Source of the DNA: Candidatus Propionivibrio dominans
Lineage (GTDB): Bacteria; Pseudomonadota; Gammaproteobacteria; Burkholderiales; Rhodocyclaceae
Direction of reading: 5' to 3'
NCBI GenBank assembly: GCA_016709335.1
Contig: JADJNC010000020.1
Location: 1-64,000, forward strand
DNA: 64,000 nt
Part shown: in pieces, positions 18,220 through 28,142 of the stretch
Layout of the letters: each line of letters opens with the position of its first letter
Position numbering within the stretch: position 1 is the first letter of the stretch
Made by a program: the position numbers and the translations under genes
Notes under the pieces: generated by a model
Told to the model about the DNA's origin: nothing
Database searches by the model: none
What the model saw: only the letters and a program-made list of their open reading frames with translations

Positions 18220-18453
18220 CTTGAGTCGCAGATTATTAATCGGGAGTCAGTTTGACCAAGACAGCTAGCAAGAAGCATGCGGAAATTCGTCTGACTTTTA
18301 ACGAACTGAATTGACAGGGGAAAGGCACTGGCACGGGATCGGATACGCGGCTAAATTGCCCCGTTTTGGTGCAATAAATCGCGGGGCACACCCGTTTCTG
18401 GGCGTTTTACGTCGCCAGTAATCACCCAATACGCTCAACGTCACCAGCACCAC

Positions 18454-19545
18454 TTATCCCAGCAGCGCGACGGCCTTGATTTGCGCCCACAGGGCTAGAC
18501 CATGCCTGATACCGAGTTTATCGGCGGAGCGTCTGGTTATGCGCGCCAGCAAGGGACAACCGGCGACATCCAGGCGAACCAGCACGTGGCCGGGCGTATT
18601 GGTCGGCGCCAGATCGAGCACCGTGCCACTCACACAGTTGAGAATGCTCGACTGCACTTGCGGCACCAGGGTCAGGCTGACGTCGCGGGCATGAATGCGG
18701 CAGCGCAGAAGCGTTCCGGTCGGCTCCTGGCGGCGCGAAACATAAATCGGGCCACCGGGGAATTCGAGCCGGGTCAGTTCGTCCCTTTCGTGCTCGGCGA
18801 TCCGTGCCTCGATCACCACGCCGGCATCGTCGACGAAGGCCGCAGGCAGGTCGATGCGACTGAGGACCTGATTAAGAGGGCCACTCGCCACCACCCGACC
18901 TTGCTCAAGCAGCACCAGATGATCGGCCAAACGCGCCACTTCATCGGGAGAGTGGCTGACATAAATGACCGGGATCGAAAGCTCGCCGTGCAGCCGCTCC
19001 AGATAAGGCAGGATTTCCAGTTTGCGCTTCAGGTCAAGCGCCGCCAGCGGTTCGTCGAGCAGCAGAATTTTCGGTGCGGCGAGCAAGGCGCGGGCAATCG
19101 CCACACGCTGGCGTTCGCCGCCGGAAAGCTGGCGGGTTGAACGTTCGAGCAGGTGCGCAATACCGAGCAGTTCAGCCACTTCGGGCAAGGCAAAGCGGCG
19201 CTCGCTTGCCGGGGCGCTTTTCAGAACGCGCTTCTGTCCATATTCCATGTTGCGGCGTACCGAGAGATGCGCGAAAAGGCTGGCCTCCTGAAACACCATG
19301 CCCAGCGCGCGCTGGTGCGGCGGCAGGAAATAGCCCTGCGCTTCGTCCTGCCAGACCTCGTTGCCGATGGCGAAATAACCCTGCGCCGCTCGTTCCAGCC
19401 CGGCCATCGCGCGCAGACAGGTGGTCTTGCCCGAGCCGGAGTGGCCGAACAGCGCGCTGATGCCGTGCCCTGGGAGGCGCAGGTCCACATCCAGCCTGAA
19501 GTCACCGCGCGGCAGGCAAAAACTGGCCTGAATTTCAGCGCTCAT
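18454..19545 (-). CDS. modC: Molybdate ABC transporter ATPase
   Basis: 363 residues. Walker A is GHSGSGKTT near residue 35, the signature [16 protein letters not shown] near 145, Walker [15 protein letters not shown]-terminal TOBE/Mop domain (about 295-360) is typical of ModC and binds oxyanion. It overlaps modB by 4 bases. It drives molybdate (or tungstate) import for nitrate reductase and similar molybdoenzymes. Confidence 0.95.
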   Translation of the reverse strand: MSAEIQASFCLPRGDFRLDVDLRLPGHGISALFGHSGSGKTTCLRAMAGLERAAQGYFAIGNEVWQDEAQGYFLPPHQRALGMVFQEASLFAHLSVRRNMEYGQKRVLKSAPASERRFALPEVAELLGIAHLLERSTRQLSGGERQRVAIARALLAAPKILLLDEPLAALDLKRKLEILPYLERLHGELSIPVIYVSHSPDEVARLADHLVLLEQGRVVASGPLNQVLSRIDLPAAFVDDAGVVIEARIAEHERDELTRLEFPGGPIYVSRRQEPTGTLLRCRIHARDVSLTLVPQVQSSILNCVSGTVLDLAPTNTPGHVLVRLDVAGCPLLARITRRSADKLGIRHGLALWAQIKAVALLG

Positions 19546-20228
19546 AGCGCTTTCCGCCGTGACGGGTTCAGGGTGTAGAGCGCCAGCAGCACGCTGAAGC
19601 TGAACAGCAGCATGCCGCCGGCCAGCCAGTGGGCTTCAGTGTATTCGAGGGCTTCAACGTGGTCGTAGATCTGCACCGAAACAACGCGTGTCTTGCCCGG
19701 GATGTTGCCGCCGATCATCAGCACGATGCCGAACTCACCCACCGTATGGGCAAAGCCGAGAATCGCTCCGCTCAGAAAACCGGGTCGGGCCAGCGGCACG
19801 GCCACGCTCCAGAAGGCATCCCACGGGCTGGCGCGCAGCGTCGCGGCGACTTCCAGCGGGCGCTCGCCGATGGCCTCGAAGGCATTCTGGATCGGCTGAA
19901 CGACAAACGGCAGCGAGTAGAATACCGAGGCAATGACCAGGCCGGTGAAGGTGAAGGGCAGGATGCCAAGGCCGAGCGACTGCGTCAGTTGCCCGACCGG
20001 CCCGTTCGGCCCCATGGCGACGAGCAGGTAGAAACCGAGGACGGTCGGCGGCAGTACCAGCGGCAACGCAACGACGGCGCCGATCACTCCCTTGTAGGCC
20101 GAGCGCGTGCGCGCCAGCCACCAGGCGATCGGCGTGCCGACGATGAGCAGGAGTACGGTAACAATCGAGGCCAGTTTGAGCGTCAGCCAGACGGCGGCCA
20201 GATCCTGGGAATATGCGGTACTTTCCAT
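19542..20228 (-). CDS. modB: Molybdate ABC transporter permease
   Basis: 228 residues with five to six membrane spans and the EAA-type cytoplasmic loop ([18 protein letters not shown]) that docks on ModC. This is the usual ModB length. It lies between modA and modC on one strand; the modC start overlaps its stop. Confidence 0.94.
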   Translation of the reverse strand: MESTAYSQDLAAVWLTLKLASIVTVLLLIVGTPIAWWLARTRSAYKGVIGAVVALPLVLPPTVLGFYLLVAMGPNGPVGQLTQSLGLGILPFTFTGLVIASVFYSLPFVVQPIQNAFEAIGERPLEVAATLRASPWDAFWSVAVPLARPGFLSGAILGFAHTVGEFGIVLMIGGNIPGKTRVVSVQIYDHVEALEYTEAHWLAGGMLLFSFSVLLALYTLNPSRRKAL

Positions 20229-20325
20229 GGCTAATGACGTACCAGCAGGTCATGTAACTTGCAGGATGTCGTGCTCACATCGAAGCACTGCCCTGGCAGA
20301 ATGCACTTGAGAGCGATAGCGATTT

Positions 20326-21902
<1,577 letters not shown>

Positions 21903-21918
21903 TTTGTCTGACTTCCTA

Positions 21919-21942
21919 CGTAATATTGTAGAGTATATAACG
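21919..21942 (-). promoter_or_regulatory. Probable ModE box upstream of modEABC
   Basis: CGTAATATT-N6-GTATATAACG: two half sites in dyad, close to the known ModE consensus (CGnTATATA, spacer, TATATAACG). It lies just before the modE start, a position fit for repression. Confidence 0.65.
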
Positions 21943-22049
21943 ATTGCTCAAATTCTTCTGGCTGGCACCGTTTCTAGCGCATCCCTGCTGCGTTATGGTT
22001 GAACAAGTACAGCGCATGTGGTTAAAGTGTGCTCGCGCCAAAGTAAATT

Positions 22050-22073
22050 CGTTATTTTATGATCTATATAGCG
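22050..22073 (+). promoter_or_regulatory. Probable ModE box upstream of the molbindin gene
   Basis: CGTTATTTT-N6-CTATATAGCG, the same 24-base layout as the site at 21919-21942. It is 43 bases before the molbindin ATG. ModE would control both divergent units from the shared 214-base region. Confidence 0.62.
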
Positions 22074-22116
22074 AAAACCGGGCCAGATCCATACAAATCC
22101 GCTCAAGGAGAACTTC

Positions 22117-22551
22117 ATGAAAATAAGCGCACGCAATATCTTCGAAGGAAAAATCACTTCTCTGGTCAACGGCAAGGTCAATGCCGAAGTCGAGGTCACC
22201 ACGCCGGGGGGCGATCGCATCGTCGCCGTGGTGACCGAAAGCAGCGTCCAGTCGCTCGGCCTGGCGCTCGGCAAGCCGGTGCTGGCCTTCGTCAAGGCAC
22301 CCTGGGTGATCGTTATGGCCGGCGACTGCGGCGTTAAATTCAGCGCTCGCAACCAACTGGCCGGGACGGTACAGAGCATCGACAAAGGGGCGATCAATAG
22401 CGAAGTCCGCATCAAACTGAGCGGAGGTACGCTGGTCTATGCGGTGATCACCAACGAAGCAGTAATGGAACTCGGACTCAAACCCGGCGTTACGGCCAGC
22501 GCCCTGATCAAGGCCAGCCATGTCGTCCTCGGCGTATCAGAGTCCTCATGA
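22117..22551 (+). CDS. Double-Mop molbindin
   Basis: 144 residues made of two repeated Mop/TOBE domains (1-70 and 73-142), each opening with the pattern [24 protein letters not shown] precedes the ATG. Molbindins bind several molybdate ions in a ring and act as a cytoplasmic store or buffer. The two domains also resemble the C-terminal half of ModE next door, so descent by copying from it is possible. Divergent from modE, with a ModE box between them. Confidence 0.9.
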   Translation: MKISARNIFEGKITSLVNGKVNAEVEVTTPGGDRIVAVVTESSVQSLGLALGKPVLAFVKAPWVIVMAGDCGVKFSARNQLAGTVQSIDKGAINSEVRIKLSGGTLVYAVITNEAVMELGLKPGVTASALIKASHVVLGVSESS

Positions 22552-22585
22552 CCTGATTGAAGCGCGCAGAACCTGCAAGTTCACC

Positions 22586-22695
22586 GTCATTCCGGCGAAA
22601 GCCGGAATCTGACCGCAGGGAATGCAGAGCCAGAAAAATCAAAGTACTGGACACCGGCTTCTGCCGGCGTGACGGCTTATTCAGCGTTTCCTTAG
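22586..22695 (-). repeat. Dispersed palindromic intergenic repeat, copy B
   Basis: Inverse copy of 5765-5853, longer by about 20 bases in the middle (with ACCGCAGGGAATGCAGAGCC). The outer hairpin arms (GTCATTCCGGCGAAAGCCGG) and the end (GCTTATTCAGCGTTTCCTTAG) match. It covers the stop codon of the next gene, so it may serve as that gene's 3' hairpin. Confidence 0.75.
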
Positions 22696-23156
22696 TTTTC
22701 CTGAGGCGTCTCCGTACAGCCAGCCGCTACAGCCAGCGCGTGGGCGCGCGCCTCGAAGGCGCTCACCATGCTGGTGGCCATCGGCATGATCAGAACCTGG
22801 ATGACCGGGATCAGGAACAGCGAGCGCGCCTCGCAATCTAGCGTGAAGTCGACGTGGCAGTGACCCTCGGCCAGGGGTGAGAAACTCCAGCGAATTTCGA
22901 AATGCCTGAAGGAGCGATCCCCGGATACGACAGTGATGCTGCGCGGGCGATCGAGTTCGGTTCGCGAGCAGAAACGATGCGTCATCAAACCCAGCGCCAG
23001 GCTCTGCTCGGTTTCGTAGGCGTTTTCGTGACGTTTGACGATCTTCGCTGCGCTGATCAGGGGCAGGAACTCGGGATAGCGTTCGACATCGGCAACGATA
23101 TCGAACAGCCATTCAGGTGATCGAGCGATGTCGCGGCTCTCGCGATGGTTTGCCAT
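22692..23156 (-). CDS. SRPBCC / COQ10-RatA-type lipid-binding protein
   Basis: 154 residues. Polyketide-cyclase/START fold with the COQ10/RatA opening SPEWLFDIVADVERYPEFLP and central RHFEIRWSFSPL. RatA-family proteins were named as ribosome-associating toxins, but the same fold binds ubiquinone in COQ10. The ubiquinone chaperone role is as likely; the sequence does not decide. Single gene; its stop lies in the edge of repeat copy B, whose insertion may have trimmed the tail. Confidence 0.78.
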   Translation of the reverse strand: MANHRESRDIARSPEWLFDIVADVERYPEFLPLISAAKIVKRHENAYETEQSLALGLMTHRFCSRTELDRPRSITVVSGDRSFRHFEIRWSFSPLAEGHCHVDFTLDCEARSLFLIPVIQVLIMPMATSMVSAFEARAHALAVAAGCTETPQEN

Positions 23157-23589
23157 TGACTTCTGCCTTCCGTTCGCTGTTTCGCTGGCCAGAGTAGCTG
23201 CCGGGCCCGGCCGATGCAGAGCGCAAGATCATGAGTCGATCAGCTACACCAGACGTTGCCAACCCCCTGCAAGATATGACACATCATAACAACAGCCACC
23301 CTGATCGGGGGATCGGGAATTCTCTATTGCCGCTCACCATTCGGCCACGGGGGCGGGAAAGCGCGAGTTCAAAACACTTGGTGAGGACATCATGTCGAGA
23401 CCTTTGCTCAATTCACGAAAGCCATTGCGGAAAAGTTGGCTAGCAAGATTCGTCATCGTGGTTCAGCACTGAGGCATTAGAATTACATGACTTAACCGGC
23501 GATTCAAGCTTGGCAGGCAAGCGGACTATCCAATGAAATAGCCTGATCAAATCGGCCCTGGCAAATTATTTATTCAAATGAGGTTGGTC
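23157..23589. other. Divergent leader between the SRPBCC gene and pilU
   Basis: About 430 bases, lower in GC near pilU. No gene seen. It must hold the promoters of both flanking genes, but I could not name one with confidence. GAGG lies 6 bases before the chosen pilU ATG. Confidence 0.4.
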
Positions 23590-24915
23590 ATGGAACAACA
23601 GGAAAAGGCTCAGTACCGCAGCGTAGTGCATAGGATGCTGACCACGATGGTGGGGATGAAGGGCTCGGACCTTTTTATCACAGCGGGCTACCCGCCGGCA
23701 GTCAAGCTGAACGGCAAACTCACCAAACTCAATGACACGCCACTCACTGCAGAACAAACGCAAAAAATGGCGCACTCCATTTCGACCGAGAAACAGTGGC
23801 AAAACCTTATCGATGCCAAAGGCTCGAACTTCGCCATTTCGCTGGAAGGTATCGGTCGTTTCCGGATCAACGTATTCACGCAGCAGCAGCGCCTCGGAAT
23901 GGTGATCCGCGTCATCACCACCGAAATCCCCGATTTCGACAAGATGAATCTGCCGCCGGTACTGAAGACCGTTGTCCTCGAAAAACGTGGGCTGGTCCTG
24001 CTGGTGGGAGGCACCGGGTCGGGCAAGTCGACCACGCTGGCTGCAATGCTGGGAGTGCGCAACCGTGAAACGCACGGCCACATCATCACCATCGAAGACC
24101 CGGTCGAATACGTGCATACCCACATCAATTGCATCGTTACCCATCGCGAGGTTGGCGTAGACACGCTTGGGTGGTTCGACGCGCTGAAAGATTCGCTGCG
24201 CCAGGCCCCGGACGTTATCCTGATCGGAGAGATTCGCGATCAGGAAACGATGGAATATGCGCTGAATTTTGCCGAGACCGGGCATCTGTGCCTGGCGACG
24301 CTGCATGCAAACAGCGCCAACCAGGCGATCGACCGCATCGTTAATTTTTTCCCCATCGAAAAGCGTGAGCAGGTGCTGAATGACATTTCGCTGAACATGC
24401 GCGCCATCGTTTCGCAGCGCCTGGTGCGCAAGATTTCTGGCGGGCGTGCTGCGGCAATCGAGATTCTGTTGAGTACGGCATCGTCAAGGGATGCGATTGC
24501 CAAGGGCGAAGTCGGAGGATTGAAGGAGATAATGAAGAAGTCTGTCGAACAGGGAATGAAGACGTTCGATCAGTGCCTGTTTGAACTGTACGACGCCGGC
24601 GAAATTTCTCTGCAGGAATTGCAGATCAATTCAGATGCCAAGGGCGACCTGATGCTACGTCTGAAACTGCAAAGTGCGCGATTCACCAAGGAAGTGCTGG
24701 GAGGCGACGCAGGCAGTCAGTCCGCCGGATTGTCTTTTGACGGCCAGGTGGACAAGGAGGAGGAAGCCGCCAGGAAAAAGGCAGAAGAAGACGCGACCCT
24801 GAAAGAACTGGCTCTGAAAAAAGCGGCTTCGAATAAAACGGCTGAAGCAGCGGCGGTAAAAGCTGCACCGCTCACGTTGGAACTGGCTGATCGGCCAGCG
24901 CCACCGAAGGCATAA
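23590..24915 (+). CDS. pilU: Type IV pilus retraction ATPase, PilU type
   Basis: 441 residues from the ATG at 23590 (another in-frame ATG lies 12 bases upstream without a site). Walker A is GGTGSGKST (140-148), the Asp box follows in ITIEDPVEYVH, then GEIRDQETM (Walker B) and the His box TLHANSANQAIDRI. Similarity is to PilU rather than PilT (no C-terminal AIRNLIRE; a GLKEIMKKSVEQGMKTFDQ block is present). The last 70 residues are a charged, lysine- and alanine-rich extension beyond the usual core. It works with PilT in twitching and pilus retraction; the pilMNOPQ genes lie 26 kb away. Confidence 0.92.
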   Translation: MEQQEKAQYRSVVHRMLTTMVGMKGSDLFITAGYPPAVKLNGKLTKLNDTPLTAEQTQKMAHSISTEKQWQNLIDAKGSNFAISLEGIGRFRINVFTQQQRLGMVIRVITTEIPDFDKMNLPPVLKTVVLEKRGLVLLVGGTGSGKSTTLAAMLGVRNRETHGHIITIEDPVEYVHTHINCIVTHREVGVDTLGWFDALKDSLRQAPDVILIGEIRDQETMEYALNFAETGHLCLATLHANSANQAIDRIVNFFPIEKREQVLNDISLNMRAIVSQRLVRKISGGRAAAIEILLSTASSRDAIAKGEVGGLKEIMKKSVEQGMKTFDQCLFELYDAGEISLQELQINSDAKGDLMLRLKLQSARFTKEVLGGDAGSQSAGLSFDGQVDKEEEAARKKAEEDATLKELALKKAASNKTAEAAAVKAAPLTLELADRPAPPKA

Positions 24916-24941
24916 ACCTGGGTGGCGGGCATGGAGTTGGC

Positions 24942-24977
24942 GGGGCCGGAGGGGGGGCGGGGGGGCGGGGGGGGTGG
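24942..24977 (+). other. G-rich tract, possible G-quadruplex
   Basis: Between pilU and the next gene the plus strand carries runs of 4, 7, 7 and 8 G separated by one to three other bases. This could fold as a G-quadruplex in DNA or in the pilU mRNA. It lies 47 bases before the next start codon. Confidence 0.6.
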
Positions 24978-25023
24978 CTTACGCCCGATAAGGAAAAGGT
25001 TTTTCGCCAGAGAAGGAGGGGGT

Positions 25024-25593
25024 ATGGACGAGTTCAAAGCCATCGACGACAATTTTTCAAGCTTCGCCAAGCTTCTCATTGAGGACTCTGCGGTTCGATT
25101 CAACACATTACGCAGTTGTTCATTCTTCGATCCTGTGCCCGATGAATGGCGGATGCGCATCGCGGATCGGGCACAAAGCCGGACAGGCTATTCGGATGTT
25201 TGCCTGACTTCGCAGGACGACGAGACAAAGACCTTCTATGTCATCCTGCGCGGCACCGCCGAAGCGTACCGCAACGGCAAGCTGGTTGGAACGATAGACA
25301 CCGGCGAATGCATCGGAGAGGGTGTGTTTTTTGCCAATGAGAACATCTCGCGTTCAGCGACAGTAATCGCCGATTACAAAATTATTGCTGCAGAATTCAA
25401 CAAAGCCGCCATTGATAGTTTGCAAGCCGATGCCCAGGCCATGACATGCATTGATAAGGCCTTGCTGCTTGCCCTCTTCAAGAAATTGCAGGGTGCGAAC
25501 CGCAAGATCGAAAAGCTGCTTCTCATGAAGGCGAGCGATGGCAAAGGCAACTGGAGTTCTGGTGATACAGGCCGCTTTAAAGGGTTTGCCTAA
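25024..25593 (+). CDS. Cyclic-nucleotide-binding domain protein
   Basis: 189 residues. SD AGGAGG precedes the ATG at 25024; the open frame upstream only reads through the G-rich tract. A CRP-like cNMP fold is visible (FYVILRGTAEAYRNGKLVGTIDTGECIGEGVFFANENISRSATVIAD): the barrel, then GECIGEG as the phosphate-cassette position, but the Arg-Thr/Ser pair of true cAMP sites is not clear (SRSA). No DNA-binding domain follows; the C-terminus is helical. Next to pilU, so a role in pilus control by second messenger is inferred. Confidence 0.82.
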   Translation: MDEFKAIDDNFSSFAKLLIEDSAVRFNTLRSCSFFDPVPDEWRMRIADRAQSRTGYSDVCLTSQDDETKTFYVILRGTAEAYRNGKLVGTIDTGECIGEGVFFANENISRSATVIADYKIIAAEFNKAAIDSLQADAQAMTCIDKALLLALFKKLQGANRKIEKLLLMKASDGKGNWSSGDTGRFKGFA

Positions 25594-25780
25594 GCAGAGA
25601 GCGATTCAGTTTCAATACAAGCGCAACATTGAATTTCCCCTGAAATTTTGTATTCCGAAAGTTACGAAAACTTCGCTCCCCTGACGAACTGGAGTTCCCT
25701 TTCCCTGCACCGGAGAGTATTCTTTCGAGCAATGACGTCGCGAACGGCGCGGTGGCTGTATTCAGCAGGAGAGGGTGCTC

Positions 25781-26164
25781 ATGAATCTCGAGAAGGTCGT
25801 TTTCGGTTTCTTTATCGTTCTCGCCGCAACGCTCAATTTCGGCTTCTTCATAGGCGAGATCGATCAGCCGAAGCATCACCATATCTACGAACTGTTTGCC
25901 GCGATCGTGGTTAATCTGATCGCCACCGTTCTCAAGTTCGGCGATCGCACGCAGATCGGCGCGGTGCATCTGTCGACCAGCCTGGTCGCCGACCTGCAAC
26001 TGGTGGCGGCGGCCGGTGTTTATGCGTTCGCGGTGCATGTTACCGGCGAGGGAATGACGCCCGAGGTGACGACGAGCATCGTTTCGTTGAGCGGCGGCGC
26101 CTTGTTTGCCAACGTCGTCTCGGTCGTCCTGCTGATCGCCGAAACGGTCATGCTACGGCGCTGA
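25781..26164 (+). CDS. Small inner-membrane protein (possibly DUF6394)
   Basis: 127 residues with three or four hydrophobic segments (VVFGFFIVLAATLNFGFFIG, IYELFAAIVVNLIATVL, LQLVAAAGVYAFAVHV, LFANVVSVVLLIAETVML). GGAGAGGG lies before the ATG at 25781. I recall this as a DUF6394-type partner of channel genes, but this is not certain. Thirty-one bases before the potassium channel gene, so it is probably cotranscribed and may be an accessory subunit. Confidence 0.7.
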   Translation: MNLEKVVFGFFIVLAATLNFGFFIGEIDQPKHHHIYELFAAIVVNLIATVLKFGDRTQIGAVHLSTSLVADLQLVAAAGVYAFAVHVTGEGMTPEVTTSIVSLSGGALFANVVSVVLLIAETVMLRR

Positions 26165-26195
26165 CAGGCCTGGCGGATCGAATACCGGCCAGCCG

Positions 26196-27953
26196 ATGAA
26201 CAGCAGCGTCTTTTTCCTGGCCTTGCGACGGATGCGGGCGCCGCTGATCGTGCTGATCGTGATCTATGCGGTGTCCACGCTCGGTCTGACCCTGGTTCCC
26301 GGAGTAGATGCCGAGGGCAAATCAGCGCCGCCGATGAGCTTCTTCCACGCCTTCTACTTCGTCAGCTATACGGCCAGCACGATCGGCTTCGGTGAACTGC
26401 CGGACCCATTTTCCGAAGCGCAGCGGATGTGGGTCACGGTGTGCATCTTCCTGTCGGTGATCGGCTGGTCGTACTCGCTCATCAGCCTGCTGGCGCTGGT
26501 GCAGGACAAGGGTTTTCAGCAGGTGCTGCTGACCGGTCGCTTTACGCGCCGGGTCAGGCAACTCGGCGAGCCCTTTTACATCGTCTGCGGCTGTGGCGAG
26601 ACCGGCCTGCTGATCGCCCGGGCGCTCGATCGCGACGGTTTGCGGGTGGTCACCATCGAGCGTGATGAGGCTCGTATCCAGGAACTCGAGGTCGAGGATT
26701 TTGCTTCCGACGTGCTTGTCCTCAGCGCCGATGCAGCGCAACCGCAAAGCCTGCTGATGGCCGGACTCGATCACCGGAGCTGCCGCGGTGTGCTGGCGGT
26801 GACCGACGACGATTCAGTCAACCTGGCCGTGGCGATCGCCAGCCGGCTGATCAATCCGCGGCTGATGATCGTTGCCCGTGTCGCCAGTCCGACCATCGAA
26901 GCCAACATGATGTCCTTCGGCACGCACTACGTGGTCAATCACTTCGAGCGCTTTGCCGACTACCTGGCACAGGCGATCCATTCACCGAACTGGTATCACC
27001 TGGTCGATCTGCTGACCGGTCAGCCGGGGCAGGAAGTCCCTGAGCGGCACGATCCGCCGGTTGGCGATTGGATTGTCTGTGGCTATGGCCGTTTCGGGCA
27101 GGCCGTGGTGCGTAATCTGGAGCGGCAGGGCATCAGCCTGACGGTGATCGCCCCCGAAATCGACCTCCCGCAAAGCGTGCGTCACGTCGTTGGCCTGGGG
27201 ACCGAGGCCGGGCCGCTGCGCCAGGCCGGGATAGAAAGCGCAGTCGGGATTGTTGCCGGCAGCCCGAGCGACCCGAACAACCTGTCGATCGCGATGACCG
27301 CCAAGGAAGTCAATCCCGAGTTGTTCATCGTCGTGCGCCAGAACCGGGTCGCCAACCAGGTGCTGTTCGACGCCTTCCATGCCGACTTCACGATGGTGCC
27401 GTCGCGCATCGTTGCTCGCGAGTGCCTGTCACTGATCAACTCGCCGCTGCTGCCGCGCCTGCTGAACCTGGTTCGCGACTGGCCTGATTCACGCTCGGCG
27501 ACGGTTGCCCGAGAGCTCGAGGACTTATGCCAGCGGCGGGTGCCGATGGTCTGGGGCGTGCGGCTCAACGCCGCTGAAGCGCCGGCGGTACACCGCTTCC
27601 TGATGATGGAGGAAGGAAGCTTGGCGCTCGACCTGCTGCGGCGCGACCCGGCGGCGCGCGCCGAATATCTGCCGATCATGCCGCTGCTGCTGGTGCGCGA
27701 GGGCCGCGACCACGAACTGCCGAGTGCGGAGACGCTGCTGCAGCCCGGCGACCAACTGCTCTTCGCCGGCACACGTTCGGCCAAGCTGGCGCAGAACCTC
27801 GTTCTCGACAACCGCAATGCGCTTTACTACATGCTCACCGGTCACGACGCCAAAGGCTGGCTGTGGGGTTTGCTGACCGGCGGTGACCCGGTTGAGGCGA
27901 ATGGGCCGAATGGCCGTGAGTCGAGGCGGGCGAGTACTTTCCCCGGCGAATGA
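26196..27953 (+). CDS. Potassium channel with two RCK (TrkA-N) domains
   Basis: 585 residues. Two membrane helices flank a pore loop with filter TIGFGE (about residue 64-69; the usual TVGYGD is changed). Two Rossmann RCK domains follow, opening FYIVCGCGETGLLIARAL (about 127) and DWIVCGYGRFGQAVVRNL (about 287), and a TrkA-C-like end (about 470-550). It should gate K+ or another monovalent ion in response to a nucleotide or ion bound to the RCK ring. Two RCKs in one chain imply a tetramer with a built-in octameric ring. Follows the small membrane protein. Confidence 0.88.
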   Translation: MNSSVFFLALRRMRAPLIVLIVIYAVSTLGLTLVPGVDAEGKSAPPMSFFHAFYFVSYTASTIGFGELPDPFSEAQRMWVTVCIFLSVIGWSYSLISLLALVQDKGFQQVLLTGRFTRRVRQLGEPFYIVCGCGETGLLIARALDRDGLRVVTIERDEARIQELEVEDFASDVLVLSADAAQPQSLLMAGLDHRSCRGVLAVTDDDSVNLAVAIASRLINPRLMIVARVASPTIEANMMSFGTHYVVNHFERFADYLAQAIHSPNWYHLVDLLTGQPGQEVPERHDPPVGDWIVCGYGRFGQAVVRNLERQGISLTVIAPEIDLPQSVRHVVGLGTEAGPLRQAGIESAVGIVAGSPSDPNNLSIAMTAKEVNPELFIVVRQNRVANQVLFDAFHADFTMVPSRIVARECLSLINSPLLPRLLNLVRDWPDSRSATVARELEDLCQRRVPMVWGVRLNAAEAPAVHRFLMMEEGSLALDLLRRDPAARAEYLPIMPLLLVREGRDHELPSAETLLQPGDQLLFAGTRSAKLAQNLVLDNRNALYYMLTGHDAKGWLWGLLTGGDPVEANGPNGRESRRASTFPGE

Positions 27954-28008
27954 TCCTGGAAACCGCAATTGAGCGTGACCGCCGCAACACCAAGTTTGGC
28001 CAGGGTTT

Positions 28009-28107
28009 GGCCCTCACCCCAATCCTCTCCCGCAGGGAGAGAGGGATTGCACCCTTCGCCATGTGACCACAGGGAATGCAGAGCCGGGAGAAGGGCCGGG
28101 GATGAGG
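28009..28107. repeat. Palindromic intergenic element, likely bidirectional terminator
   Basis: Outer arms GGCCCTCACCCC and GGGGATGAGGGC enclose an inner hairpin CTCTCCC-GCA-GGGAGAG (28025-28041). The element lies between convergent genes (channel and hipA). The pattern is a common intergenic repeat in many proteobacteria. A central piece (CAGGGAATGCAGAGCC) matches part of repeat copy B at about 22616. Confidence 0.65.
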
Positions 28108-28142
28108 GCCTACGATATTGACATTACGCTCAACTGCATTTT

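Noticed and set aside
24922..25023. Gly-rich N-terminal extension of the cNMP-binding protein
   Set aside because: It is only the G-rich tract read in frame; AGGAGG precedes the ATG at 25024.
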